From the NCBI GenBank assembly GCA_002434245.1, contig DJJR01000080.1, forward strand, positions 15,132 to 79,131: a DNA stretch of 64,000 nucleotides. The letters run 5' to 3'. Below, piece after piece: positions 1 through 9,007 of this stretch (within the stretch, counting starts at the first letter, position 1; every line of letters starts with the position of its first letter). This DNA is from Pelosinus fermentans (GTDB taxonomy: Bacteria > Bacillota > Negativicutes > DSM-13327). The position numbers and the translations under genes were made by a program. The notes under the pieces were generated by a model that was not told where the DNA came from, made no database searches, and saw only the letters and a list, made by a program, of their open reading frames with translations.

Positions 1-73
1 AAGTTCAATACAGGGGATTTTAAAATCAAGGTACCATGGACACAAAGCCAGATTTATTGTCCCTCTTTGTCTG

Positions 74-2077
74 TTATTTTTCGAGAGAATGGGCTAAAAT
101 TTCTGCAATATCTAATGTACGGCTCTGCTCTTTGGTGTTATCAGCCTTAGTGCCGTCCAGAATCATTGTCAGGCAATAGGGACAGGCCGTAGCAATGACT
201 TCAGCTCCCGTCTCTAAGGCTTCTTTCGCTCGGACTTCATTGATACGCTGCCGGCCATGGCCGATTTCTTCTTCCATCCAGTTGCGGCCGCCACCGGCAC
301 CGCAGCAGAAGGCATTCTTTCTGTTGCGTCCCATCTCGGTTAGATTGATCCCAGGCACAGCCTGAAGGACAGTACGGGGCGCATCAAACACATCGTTGTG
401 ACGTCCGAGATAGCAGGCGTCGTGATAGACTACCTTAGCGTTAAATGAAGCATTAGCCTTAATCTTTCCGGACCCGATAAGTTCTGCGAGCAGCTCGGAG
501 TGATGGATGACTTCAAATTCACCACCAAAATCAGGATAATCGTTTCTAAGGGAGTTAAAACAGTGAGGGCAAAGAGTAATGATCTTCTTAACGCTCAGAT
601 TTTTGAACAATTCCACATTCTCTTCGGCCAATGACTGAAACTCATACTCATTTCCTATCCGGCGAATCGTCTCACCACAGCATGGTTCCTCGCTGCCGAG
701 GACGCCGAAATTTACGTCTGCCGCTTTTAGTACCTTTACTAATGCAGTACTGACCTGCTTAGCTCGGTCATCATAAGCACCGGCACACCCTACATATAGT
801 AGATATTCGGCATCTTCTGACCAAGCAGGAACATCCAGGCCTTTCATCCAGTCGCCGCGGCTGCCACGAGGAAGCTTCCACGGATTGCCGCTCTTGTAGC
901 AGTTCAAGACATTCTGCACATCTTTCGGCATTTTAGCTTCGGTCATCACCATGTAGCGGCGCAAATCAATAATTTTCTGCACATGTTCATTGGAAACAGG
1001 GCAAGCCTGTTCACAAGCACGGCAGGTCGTACAGGACCAGATAAATTCCTCGGAAAACACGCCATCAATAATCATCTTGTCGAGAATTGCCTGTTCGGCT
1101 TCAGTACATTCAGGTTTCTGGTCACCAGCAGCTTTCAATTTTTCCAGCAGCGGTATTTTCTCCTCCATATGGGCCCGCAGCTCAACATGCAGCGCACGGG
1201 GATCCAGGGGCTTGCCGGTCTGGAAGGCCGGGCATTGTTCCGTACATCTGCCGCAGCGTACACAGGTGTAGGTATCGAAAAGTTGTTTCCATGTGAATTC
1301 TTCCAATTTGTTGACACCAAAGGTCTCCGCCGTCTCGTCCTCAAAATCAACTTTTGTCAAGGAGCCTGAGGGGCGCAACGTATGCCAAATCGCATTGGCC
1401 GGTGCAAAGGCCAGATGCAGATGCTTGGAGCCGGGAATGAGCACACCCATCAAGCCCATTGCCAGAAAATGTATCCACCAAGCCGCAGTTGCCAATTGTT
1501 GAAGGGATTCAGGCGAATTTCCAACCAGCAGTCCTGATACAAAATTGGCAAAAAAGGCTGCATTACGGATGCCAGCATTCTCCCCAAGGGCAAAATTGGC
1601 GCCGTTATATAAAAGGTCCCCGGTAACAATAAGACTGATCAAGCCAAGAATGATAAATGCTTCGGCGGAATTCTCTATGCGATCCGGCTTCAGCACCGTT
1701 CGCCGCAGCACCGCCATGATAACACCGATATAAACCAACAGCAGAAATAGTTCCTTCAACCCGATAAAAAACGAATTATCACCAATGAAGGGCACCGGAA
1801 TACCGAATAACCCTTCCACCGCTAAATTAAGTGCGCCAAAACCGAGTACTATAAAGCCCCACATGATCATAACGTGGGACAAACCAGAAATCGGATCCTG
1901 CATCACCTTGTCCTGACCGACGACATTTGTCAGGAAATATTTAAGGCGGTCACCTATCCGGTCGTACCTATTATCGGGTTTCCCATGCAGCGTGTTCTTA
2001 TATCTGCGATAGATCATGTACGCCATGAAACCAAAGGTACTACCCATCCAGATTAGAAAGATTAGTATTTTTACCAT
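74..2077 (-). CDS. Membrane-bound HdrD-like Fe-S oxidoreductase (ETF:menaquinone oxidoreductase/EMO-like)
   Basis: Probable electron carrier between a soluble flavoprotein and the quinone pool. About five hydrophobic segments in the first ~230 residues resemble a NarI-type cytochrome b domain. Two [4Fe-4S] motifs follow (CVRCGRCTEQCP near residue 275 and CTTCRACEQACP near 355). Two CCG-type domains end the protein, marked by EEPCCGE and FCCGAGGG. The order matches the EMO/HdrD family linked to acyl-CoA dehydrogenase and EtfAB; no etf gene is visible here, but the window edge is only 73 bases away. The ATG at 2077 was chosen over one 15 codons upstream because GGGAGG lies 8 bases before it. 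The family is confident; the electron donor is inferred. Confidence 0.85.
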   Translation of the reverse strand: MVKILIFLIWMGSTFGFMAYMIYRRYKNTLHGKPDNRYDRIGDRLKYFLTNVVGQDKVMQDPISGLSHVMIMWGFIVLGFGALNLAVEGLFGIPVPFIGDNSFFIGLKELFLLLVYIGVIMAVLRRTVLKPDRIENSAEAFIILGLISLIVTGDLLYNGANFALGENAGIRNAAFFANFVSGLLVGNSPESLQQLATAAWWIHFLAMGLMGVLIPGSKHLHLAFAPANAIWHTLRPSGSLTKVDFEDETAETFGVNKLEEFTWKQLFDTYTCVRCGRCTEQCPAFQTGKPLDPRALHVELRAHMEEKIPLLEKLKAAGDQKPECTEAEQAILDKMIIDGVFSEEFIWSCTTCRACEQACPVSNEHVQKIIDLRRYMVMTEAKMPKDVQNVLNCYKSGNPWKLPRGSRGDWMKGLDVPAWSEDAEYLLYVGCAGAYDDRAKQVSTALVKVLKAADVNFGVLGSEEPCCGETIRRIGNEYEFQSLAEENVELFKNLSVKKIITLCPHCFNSLRNDYPDFGGEFEVIHHSELLAELIGSGKIKANASFNAKVVYHDACYLGRHNDVFDAPRTVLQAVPGINLTEMGRNRKNAFCCGAGGGRNWMEEEIGHGRQRINEVRAKEALETGAEVIATACPYCLTMILDGTKADNTKEQSRTLDIAEILAHSLEK

Positions 2078-2255
2078 AATAATCTGCCTCCCTTTTCCTT
2101 TTTTTGTATTGTACAACATCATTACCTTTATATTTATTCCTAATAGAGAAAGTAAATTACTTCCAATATATAAAGTATGAATATTTCGACTTTTTATGGA
2201 ATCTAGAATGCTTATGCTTTATCGTTCATCATCATTTCGTCGCTGTGTCAAATAG

Positions 2256-2312
2256 TAAGAGAAGATACCCATTAATCCACTAATAAAGTAGATTAATGGG
2301 TATCTTCTCTTA
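2256..2312. terminator. Long perfect inverted repeat, likely bidirectional terminator
   Basis: Two perfect 22-base arms (2256-2277 and 2291-2312) flank a 13-base loop. It lies just past the antiporter stop and upstream of the oxidoreductase gene, so it probably ends the antiporter transcript. Confidence 0.75.
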
Positions 2313-2378
2313 AGTAAAGCTAAATCCTGCTACGTTTTTCCACATATAAACATTTATTTTACGATTTGTGGAAAATGA

Positions 2379-3539
2379 TCAGTTCTGCCCAAACACTTTT
2401 TTAAGCATTGGCGGCGTTACCAGTGTGGTAAGAATAACCACAATAACAATAGGGGTAAAGTACTCTTCTTTCAACAAATTTGCTTCCAGACCAATTGCCG
2501 CTAAAATGAGCGCAACTTCTCCCCGGGATACCATACCCGCCCCAATTCCCAGGGCTGATCGGTTGTTAAACCCCGTTAACCTTGCCCCAAGCCCCGAACC
2601 AAATAATTTAGTAAAAATGGCAACCAGGGTAAGCCCGGCAATCATCCCGATTTGACTGCTGGTCCCAGCTAATGAAACGGAAAGTCCAATACTGACAAAA
2701 AATACTGGTACAAAAAAAGCATACGCAATCGGTTCAATTTTATGCTCCACTTCCTGTTTAAACCTGGTTTGCGAAATAGCAATACCAGCAGCAAATGCCC
2801 CGATAATCCCCGCCACTCCCAGCGTTTCGGCCATATAGGAAAAAAAGAAGCAGATGACCAATGCTGCACTGGTAACAGGCTCGGAAACACGTAAAGGTGC
2901 AAACTGTTTCAGCAACCAGGGTACACCCTTCCAGCCAAGCAATCCAATTGCAGCAAAAAACAAAAATTTCTTGCCAATGATCAGACTAAGGCTGATTTGT
3001 TCCGTTGTAAGGAAACTCATCATAACTGCTAATATAATGACGACCAAAATATCATCCAGCACTGCGGCACCCAATATCGTTGTGCTTTCACGAGTTTTAA
3101 GCTGTCCCAATTCTTTGAGAGTTTGAGCGGAAATACTTACTGATGTAGCTGACAGCAGCAAGCCTAAAAACAGAGCATGGGACTGCCCCATCCCTATTCC
3201 TAAACCGGCAAGGCTGCCCAATGTTAATGGTAGGATAATTCCACCTACCGCAACGGCAATAGAAGAATTGCGGTTTTTATTAAGGGCTTGAAGATCTGTT
3301 TCCAGCCCAGCCAGAAACATCAGCAGCAACACACCAATTTCACTGATCTGCATAATCATTTCTGATTTCGCAACCCACCCCAGCACTGCCGGACCAATCA
3401 GAATACCGCTGACCAGCTTGCCTAATACAGCTGGGTGCCCTAATCTGATACTTATTTCTCCCGCTAGTTTGGTTGTCAGCAAAATAATTAATATCTGTAA
3501 AAACAAGAACACCAGCATCCCACCTTTGTCTGCATTCAT
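2379..3539 (-). CDS. CPA2-family cation/proton antiporter (KefB/NapA-like)
   Basis: Integral membrane Na+/H+ or K+/H+ exchanger of about 12 hydrophobic segments. Family hallmarks are the early HPAVLGKLVSGILIGPAVLG stretch, FLAGLETD, and the EVALILAAIGLEANL region near the C-terminus. It stops after the membrane domain, with no cytosolic TrkA-N/RCK regulatory domain, so it is the short form. The start is uncertain: a TTG at 3587 has no separate ribosome site, the ATG at 3539 is used here, and an ATG at 3518 is also possible. It is transcribed alone, with a strong hairpin after the stop. The transported ion cannot be read from sequence. Confidence 0.85.
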   Translation of the reverse strand: MNADKGGMLVFLFLQILIILLTTKLAGEISIRLGHPAVLGKLVSGILIGPAVLGWVAKSEMIMQISEIGVLLLMFLAGLETDLQALNKNRNSSIAVAVGGIILPLTLGSLAGLGIGMGQSHALFLGLLLSATSVSISAQTLKELGQLKTRESTTILGAAVLDDILVVIILAVMMSFLTTEQISLSLIIGKKFLFFAAIGLLGWKGVPWLLKQFAPLRVSEPVTSAALVICFFFSYMAETLGVAGIIGAFAAGIAISQTRFKQEVEHKIEPIAYAFFVPVFFVSIGLSVSLAGTSSQIGMIAGLTLVAIFTKLFGSGLGARLTGFNNRSALGIGAGMVSRGEVALILAAIGLEANLLKEEYFTPIVIVVILTTLVTPPMLKKVFGQN

Positions 3540-3748
3540 ATCCAGGAAAATAAAAAGAAGAGCCCCTTTGTGCAGACTCCTCCTCAACTAATCCAATCAA
3601 TTTTAAGATAGCCGCGAAAATTTTTACTTGGATGTTATTTTTTCGACAAATATTTAATGTCGACTACCATATTTATTATTGTAACCGAATTTACCGATGA
3701 AAGTCAATTTTGCCTTGAAAAATCCCTTTAAAAAGAAGGATGTATTTT

Positions 3749-4249
3749 TTATTTTTTTTGTTCTTTGATTTTATCCAAAACATCTGTTTGTTTTAATATT
3801 TTATCTATTGTTTTCCATGGTTGATTAGCTTGAACTGCCAATACCATAGGTAATGATGCAATCTGTGCAAGGGGATCTAATGCCGTTGGATAATTATATT
3901 TGGTCGACCCATATGACGGTAACAATAATATATCCAAACTAGTTATGCCAAGTGTATACCCATCGGGATTAGCGACCGATAACTCATTCCAGCCAATTGT
4001 ACCTGCACCTCCCGGCTTATTCAGTATTACTAAGGGCTGTCTTAAATATTGAGGCGCAAACATTTCTAATGACCGGGCAGTTAAATCGATACCACCACCT
4101 ACACTAAAAGGTACGATCATAGTAATAGGCCTATCAGGGTATTGCAGTTTCGTCGATACCCTCTTATCTTGCATCGGGGAGCAACCTCCTATTAGCAGCA
4201 AGCTAAAGAATAAACACACGACCGTCCAAATAAGATTCTTTTTCCTCAA
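3749..4249 (-). pseudogene. Truncated TctC/Bug-type tricarboxylate-binding lipoprotein
   Basis: Resembles the N-terminal half of periplasmic solute receptors of tripartite tricarboxylate transporters. A lipoprotein signal ends in LLIGGC, followed by YPDRPITMIVPFSVGGGIDLTAR and the NKPGGAGTIG ligand loop typical of the family. Members are normally about 320 residues; this frame stops at 166 and lacks the second lobe. The start is a TTG at 4249 with AAGGAGG 9 bases upstream. No TctA/TctB membrane partner is in the window, which fits a decayed remnant. It lies just downstream of an SDR gene that is also broken. Confidence 0.7.
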
Positions 4250-4350
4250 TTTAAATTACCTCCTTCTCCCATTTTCAGACTTATTCTGGTACATAAATAT
4301 TAAATTCCCAATTACTACTTGGTCAGAAGTTCTGTCCTCATACTCCTACT

Positions 4351-5101
4351 TTACCTGCCACCACTTACGGTGATGATTTCACCCAAAATATAGTTAGCAG
4401 CGTCTGACGCGAGAAAGGCTATTACTTCCGCAATTTCTTTCGCTGTTCCGGCGCGTTTAAGAGGGATACCACCGAGAAATTTTGACAGCCGATCAACTGA
4501 TGAAAATTTGGCATGCCAAGGCGTGTCTATCATTCCCGGAGCCACTCCGTTAATGATAATTCCTTGTTCGGCAAATTCTTTGGACATGCCTAGGGTTAAT
4601 GTATTTACCGCACCTTTAGCAGAAGCGTAATGAATGCTTTCACCAGCTCCGCCAATGTGGGCCGCGCCAGATGAAACATTAATAATCTTGCCGCTCTTTC
4701 TTGGCAGCATATCTTTTAATGCTGCCTGTGAACAAAAGAGAATACTTTTTATATTGATATCATACGTTTTGTCCCATAATGCCTCGCTGATTTCCATGAA
4801 GGTGCTTGGCTTTACCCCAGAACCAGCGTTATTGACCAGAACATGAATCGAACCGTAAAGACAAAGTATCTTATCAAACATGGCATCGACTTGGTCTTTT
4901 TTCGTAACATCCGCCTGAATGACTACACCTTCGCCGCCATTTTTCTTAATACTTTGCCATGTTTCTTCTGCACCTTTTTTATTGGTATTATAATTGATAA
5001 CAACCGCTGCCCCCCCGAGATGCCATCAGTTCCGCCGTGGCACGCCCAATTCCTGAACTGGCGCCAGTGACAAGTACGATCTTTCCTTTCATATCAGTCA
5101 A
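4351..5101 (-). pseudogene. Frameshifted short-chain dehydrogenase/reductase (FabG-like)
   Basis: An NAD(P)-dependent oxidoreductase of the classical SDR family, split by one frameshift. The N-terminal part has the cofactor motif TGASSGIG. The remaining 176 residues carry NNAG, the catalytic Ser region NVSSGAA and YASAK. The two frames meet at a run of seven G on the coding strand (5010-5016). Six G would give one reading frame through MASRGAAVVINYNTNKKG and on to the C-terminus. A TTG at 5101, 7 bases after GGAGG, is the likely start. This could be a real mutation, slippage-based switching or a base-call error. The substrate is unknown. Confidence 0.8.
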
Positions 5102-5113
5102 AAAGATTCCTCC

Positions 5114-5362
5114 TTATTATTTCTCTCCTTCTTATATGACATGAAACATGTAATTACCTGGAACGCGGACATCAGTTGGAATATTATGGTAGATTCTCTT
5201 ATATAAACACTAATTCCTGCTATTTTTTTACATAATAATCATTATTTTCTTATTTTGTAAAAATAGGATTCTATTTTATGTTATTACAATGTCCGGTAAT
5301 TCTCTCAACCCCAACAAAACGCAGTGCAATAGACTCTTCGTCTGGAAGAATCCCTTTTTTAA
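5114..5362. other. AT-rich intergenic stretch with no recognised gene
   Basis: About 250 bases between the divergent SDR pseudogene and the chemoreceptor remnant. Stop codons interrupt all frames and no ribosome site, tRNA fold or repeat was recognised. It may hold the SDR promoter and the scar left by loss of the 5' part of the chemoreceptor gene. Confidence 0.4.
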
Positions 5363-5746
5363 AAGTGTATTTTTTTAGATCTGATTAAACGAAACCAAGA
5401 AACAGTCCAGGTTATGAGTTTCATACGGACGATAGCACAGCAAACCAATCTTCTTGGACTAAATGCAGCAATTAAAGCAGCCAGAGCCGGGGAACAGGGA
5501 CGAGGCTTCGCAGTGGTAGCAGAAGAAGTAAGAAAGCTTGCTGATCAGTCTCAGGAAGCAACAAAGCAGATACAGGCAACACTGCAAGAAATGAGTAAAG
5601 CTGTTTCTGATATCTATAAATCAATTGAAGTTACCAGCTCTGTTAGCCAGGAACAGGCAGCAGCCACACAAGAAATAGCTGCAAATTTGGAAGAAATTAA
5701 TAAAGGTGCCAGAAACCTAGAAAGTTATGTAGAACGTTATAAATAA
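5363..5746 (+). pseudogene. C-terminal remnant of a methyl-accepting chemotaxis protein
   Basis: Only the signalling hairpin tip and the returning helix of an MCP remain. [25 protein letters not shown] matches the CheA/CheW-binding tip, usually [11 protein letters not shown], so the usual Glu is Lys here. The frame opens after a TAA at 5360-5362 and reads conserved MCP sequence before the first ATG (5414), which has no ribosome site. No sensor, membrane or HAMP segment is present. This supports a 5'-deleted fragment rather than a small soluble receptor. A good terminator follows directly. Confidence 0.75.
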
Positions 5747-5749
5747 ATT

Positions 5750-5793
5750 AAAAAAAGAAGTGATACTCCAATGAATATCACTTCTTTTTTTAA
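5750..5793 (+). terminator. Rho-independent terminator after the MCP remnant
   Basis: 16-base arms (5750-5765 and 5776-5791) begin with an A run and end in seven T. The hairpin starts 3 bases past the TAA stop. Confidence 0.85.
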
Positions 5794-5937
5794 TTTTTCC
5801 ACAAGCTATTACCATTTGGCAGGACACGCAATCTGTCCCAGTATCTCTATGTTTAGTGGAACAAAGCAAATATTTTGAAGTCTCAACTTTATTTCAGCAG
5901 GGGGTCTATTGAGATTTCTCATTCAAACTCAAACGAA

Positions 5938-6387
5938 TTATTGAATAGGGATATTGCCCTGCTTTTCCTGAGCGTTATCTGATTTTAGCAAGATAACTGT
6001 AAGAACGCCGTGATCAAATTTGGCATCAATTTGATCCTCTTGAATATTGTCTATATAAAAGTTCCGTCGGAACTGACCAAACCGTCTTTCCCGGCGGACA
6101 TAATCTTTTTCACTTTTTACTTCTTGTGTCTCATTTCTGCTCGCGCTGATTGTTAAATAATTATTTTCATAACGCAGGCTTATATCTTCTTTATTAACAC
6201 CAGGCAGATCCGCTTCTAGCACATATTGCTTATCAGTTTCTCGCATATCTACTTGAAATGAACTGGAGAAGTTATCTCCATTCTCAAAGAGCGTTTCAAA
6301 GTCATCTCCTAAAAAATTGCGTGCAAACTTACTCAGTGCATTTTTTTGATGTCCATGATTTTGCCGATACGGGCGTAAGCTAAACAT
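5938..6387 (-). CDS. Hsp20/alpha-crystallin small heat-shock protein
   Basis: ATP-independent holdase chaperone that keeps unfolded proteins soluble in the cytoplasm. At 149 residues it has the usual length. The crystallin domain spans about residues 45-140, with VDMRETDKQYVLEADLPGV, the conserved RRFGQFRRNF strand and the GVLTVILLK motif. A short IPIQ C-terminus resembles the IxI oligomerisation tail. AAGGAGAG precedes the ATG at 6387. It appears to be monocistronic. No CIRCE-type operator was recognised upstream. Confidence 0.92.
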   Translation of the reverse strand: MFSLRPYRQNHGHQKNALSKFARNFLGDDFETLFENGDNFSSSFQVDMRETDKQYVLEADLPGVNKEDISLRYENNYLTISASRNETQEVKSEKDYVRRERRFGQFRRNFYIDNIQEDQIDAKFDHGVLTVILLKSDNAQEKQGNIPIQ

Positions 6388-6546
6388 ATGATTCTCTCCT
6401 TTCTTTGGTGTTTATATTATCCTTTAGTATGCTTACTCCGTCTAATTTTATTCAACTTGTTGTTTGGTATCTATCCACCATCACCAACGATCGGTTATTG
6501 CTTTTGGTGGGAAATGGAAGCAGCGAACAATGATATCTGATCCTAG

Positions 6547-7458
6547 TCACAATTCATACAGTTGTAATGCTTGTCGTAATCGTTCTGCAATGATTTTACG
6601 CATATATTCCGGTTCAATTACCTCCACGGAACTGCCAAATGATAGGATGTAACTGTAAAGCCATTCATCTTCAGGAAACTCTGCCACTAAAGTAAGACTT
6701 CCATCATCGTTTGGAATAAGAAACGAATCATCAAAATAATCATATACTCGATTTATGACTTGCGCCTTAAAGCAAAGTTTCAAAAGAGTTAACGATTGTG
6801 GAGCAGTATTCCATTTTTCCACTCTCGGTTTTGGCAGCACTTTTTTCTCAAAATGTTCTGCTAGGATATCCAGTTCTTTCAGTCTGGATATTCGAAAGGT
6901 TCTGTGCTCCTGATGCAGTCGGCAAAATGCTACCAGATACCATGCATTGTTTTTAAAAATAAGCTTTTCCGGTTCCGCCAGCCGGCTGCTCCGATGGCCT
7001 TCTGCGTTCACATATTCGAATTGAATGACATTTCGCTCCAGCATTGCCCGCTTGATGTCGTTAAATTTATTCTTTTCATTGGGTGAACTTGCCCAAGGAG
7101 AAAAATCGACTTCTACCCAATCATGATTGGAAGCATTCTTAAATATTACCCCCATTTTTTCAAGGGCAATATCTAATTCTGGGTATTGAGTTGCCTGCAG
7201 GGATTTGACCGCCATCAGCAGATTCTTGCTTTCCCGCTCCGAAAAAATCGCCCTGTTTAACGTATAATTCTCCAGGATATGTATGCCCCCGCCATTGCCT
7301 TTATTCATATACACAGGCACGCCAGAAGAGGAAAGCATGTCAATATCCCGATAAATTGTCCTTGTTGATACACCAAAACGGCTGGCAAGCTCTCTGGCCG
7401 TAATTGTTCCCTTATTAAGCAGTATGGTTGTAATTTCAAATATTCGATTGCTTCTCAT
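6547..7458 (-). CDS. YafY-type HTH/WYL-domain transcriptional regulator
   Basis: Predicted ligand-responsive DNA-binding protein. The N-terminus is a DeoR/HTH_11 winged helix (ARELASRFGVSTRTIYRDIDML, residues ~20-42). A WYL domain follows, with AWYLVAFCRLHQEHRTFRISRL near residue 175, and a WCX-like C-terminus. WYL domains are thought to sense nucleic acids or small ligands. The ATG at 7458 follows GGGTGAT; a GTG three codons upstream is the alternative. It has no obvious operon partner, so its target is unknown. Confidence 0.85.
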   Translation of the reverse strand: MRSNRIFEITTILLNKGTITARELASRFGVSTRTIYRDIDMLSSSGVPVYMNKGNGGGIHILENYTLNRAIFSERESKNLLMAVKSLQATQYPELDIALEKMGVIFKNASNHDWVEVDFSPWASSPNEKNKFNDIKRAMLERNVIQFEYVNAEGHRSSRLAEPEKLIFKNNAWYLVAFCRLHQEHRTFRISRLKELDILAEHFEKKVLPKPRVEKWNTAPQSLTLLKLCFKAQVINRVYDYFDDSFLIPNDDGSLTLVAEFPEDEWLYSYILSFGSSVEVIEPEYMRKIIAERLRQALQLYEL

Positions 7459-7540
7459 TTTTATCACCCAACTTAGTATGCAACTGATAAGACAAGTTAT
7501 GTCATATTTGCTGCATTTTTATTTTCTGCCTCTTCTATCT

Positions 7541-7570
7541 TTTGGGACAAACAACCTGTCCCCGTGTCCC
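7541..7570. repeat. Intergenic GGGACA...TGTCCC repeat, copy 1
   Basis: A 30-base unit containing TTTGGGACA, ACCTGTCCCC and GTGTCCC, followed by a second partial CCCCGTGTCCC at 7577-7587. It recurs almost unchanged at 59272-59301. The inverted GGGACA/TGTCCC halves can pair. Similar units are scattered between genes in many Firmicutes and resemble REP/RAYT-type elements; that link is from memory and untested here. Confidence 0.6.
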
Positions 7571-7888
7571 ATATCTCCCCGTGTCCCACACATGAGATGC
7601 GACGGCAGGTTCTTCACTAATCAAATTTCAAGGATATTAATAATAAATTACATTTTTGTTAAGTCAATTGTATTTTATATACAAATCCTTTACAGTAAAA
7701 ATATGGCTGGCAAATATTGTACAAATTCCCTGTGGGGAACTTAAACCAAAATAAAATGCAGAACCAGATCTAAAGTTGAGAATATTTTACTTATCAGACA
7801 AACATTTCTCAGGAAAGTTAAATGCCGGTCAGCTACGTAATTGGTTTATTTATAGCTATATTAAACCTAAGAATGGAGCGATGTATTC

Positions 7889-8899
7889 ATGTCAAAAGCT
7901 GGTTTGTATATTTTCACCAACATAAATCGGCCTCCCCAAAAACTAATTGATGCTTTTATCGGAATACCAGCAGCTACTCTCGCCGGCAATATGAACCGCA
8001 TGTCGTGTATGAACGCTACAATTCAGTCCATTAATCATCTACCGCTGCTTGGACCAGCTTTTACCGTTAAGTCCCATCCTGGTGATAATCTATTGTTTCA
8101 GAAAGCGCTTGATCTGGCACAACCTGGAGATGTTGTGGTCATGGACGCTGAAGGTGACTTGATTACCCCTGTTATGGGCAAATTACTGGCTTTATGGGCT
8201 AAACACAGAGGTCTAGGCGGGTTTATTATTGATGGTGCGGTGTGTAATATCGGGGCATTAAGAAAAATGGATATCCCCATCTACGCGGCAGGCACCGCAC
8301 TAGCAATGTCTTATAAAGACCGACCTGGGAAAATCAACGCACCAGTTACTTGTGGTGGAGTGGTTGTGAATCCTGGTGATATCCTGGTTGGCGACGAAGA
8401 TGGAGTTGTCGTCATAAATCCCCGTGATGCCGATGAATTGCTAAAAAAATCCAAGGATACGATTCGCATGGAACAAAAGATGATAGAGGACATCGAAGAT
8501 GGGACTTGGAACCGTATGTGGATTGAGGAAGCTCTTACATCAAGGCAAGCTGTTATCATACATGATAATCGAAATTCTCCTCGTGTCAATGTGGATGCAC
8601 CTGTAACTATTATTAATAAAGAATCTGCTGAACCAATACATGCCACTGCAATTAATATTAGTATGGAAGGAATATTACTGCAAGCAGAGCAGCCATTAGA
8701 AATTCATTCGCAAGTGCGACTGTATTTATCTAAAGAGCTAGGCAGTATTGATATTGCAGCAAATGTTAACTGGCAGCAGTATAACCACTTTGGTTGTGAG
8801 TTTGTAGACATGCCTGAGGATATACGAGTAATATTGGATCATGTAATCTACCGTCATTTACAGTTCGGAAGACTGGAAAATTTGGATATTGGGTATTAA
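7889..8899 (+). CDS. RraA-like aldolase-fold protein fused to a C-terminal PilZ c-di-GMP domain
   Basis: Residues ~20-210 match the RraA/HMG-CHA aldolase fold: GDNLLFQKALDLAQPGDVVVMDA, then GKLLALWAKHRGLGGFIIDGA, and VVNPGDILVGDEDGVVVI. The usual catalytic Arg-Asp after IDGAV is Cys119-Asn120, each explained by one transition (CGT to TGT, GAT to AAT). Aldolase activity is therefore doubtful. Residues ~225-325 form a PilZ domain with both c-di-GMP signatures, RNSPR (228-232) and NISMEG (256-261). The chemoreceptor 109 bases downstream on the same strand suggests a signalling role. I know of no described protein with this architecture, but could not search. Confidence 0.85.
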   Translation: MSKAGLYIFTNINRPPQKLIDAFIGIPAATLAGNMNRMSCMNATIQSINHLPLLGPAFTVKSHPGDNLLFQKALDLAQPGDVVVMDAEGDLITPVMGKLLALWAKHRGLGGFIIDGAVCNIGALRKMDIPIYAAGTALAMSYKDRPGKINAPVTCGGVVVNPGDILVGDEDGVVVINPRDADELLKKSKDTIRMEQKMIEDIEDGTWNRMWIEEALTSRQAVIIHDNRNSPRVNVDAPVTIINKESAEPIHATAINISMEGILLQAEQPLEIHSQVRLYLSKELGSIDIAANVNWQQYNHFGCEFVDMPEDIRVILDHVIYRHLQFGRLENLDIGY

Positions 8900-9007
8900 A
8901 GACTGGTATTTGTTAAGTTTGTAACAGTTTTAATACTTCGCCATTGTAATTTGATACACAATAATTATATTTATAGCAATTGATCAATTTTTTGGAGGTT
9001 TGAAACG

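Noticed and set aside
5414..5746. Complete small soluble chemoreceptor
   Set aside because: It lacks one arm of the signalling coiled coil, conserved sequence extends upstream of its first ATG, and there is no ribosome site.
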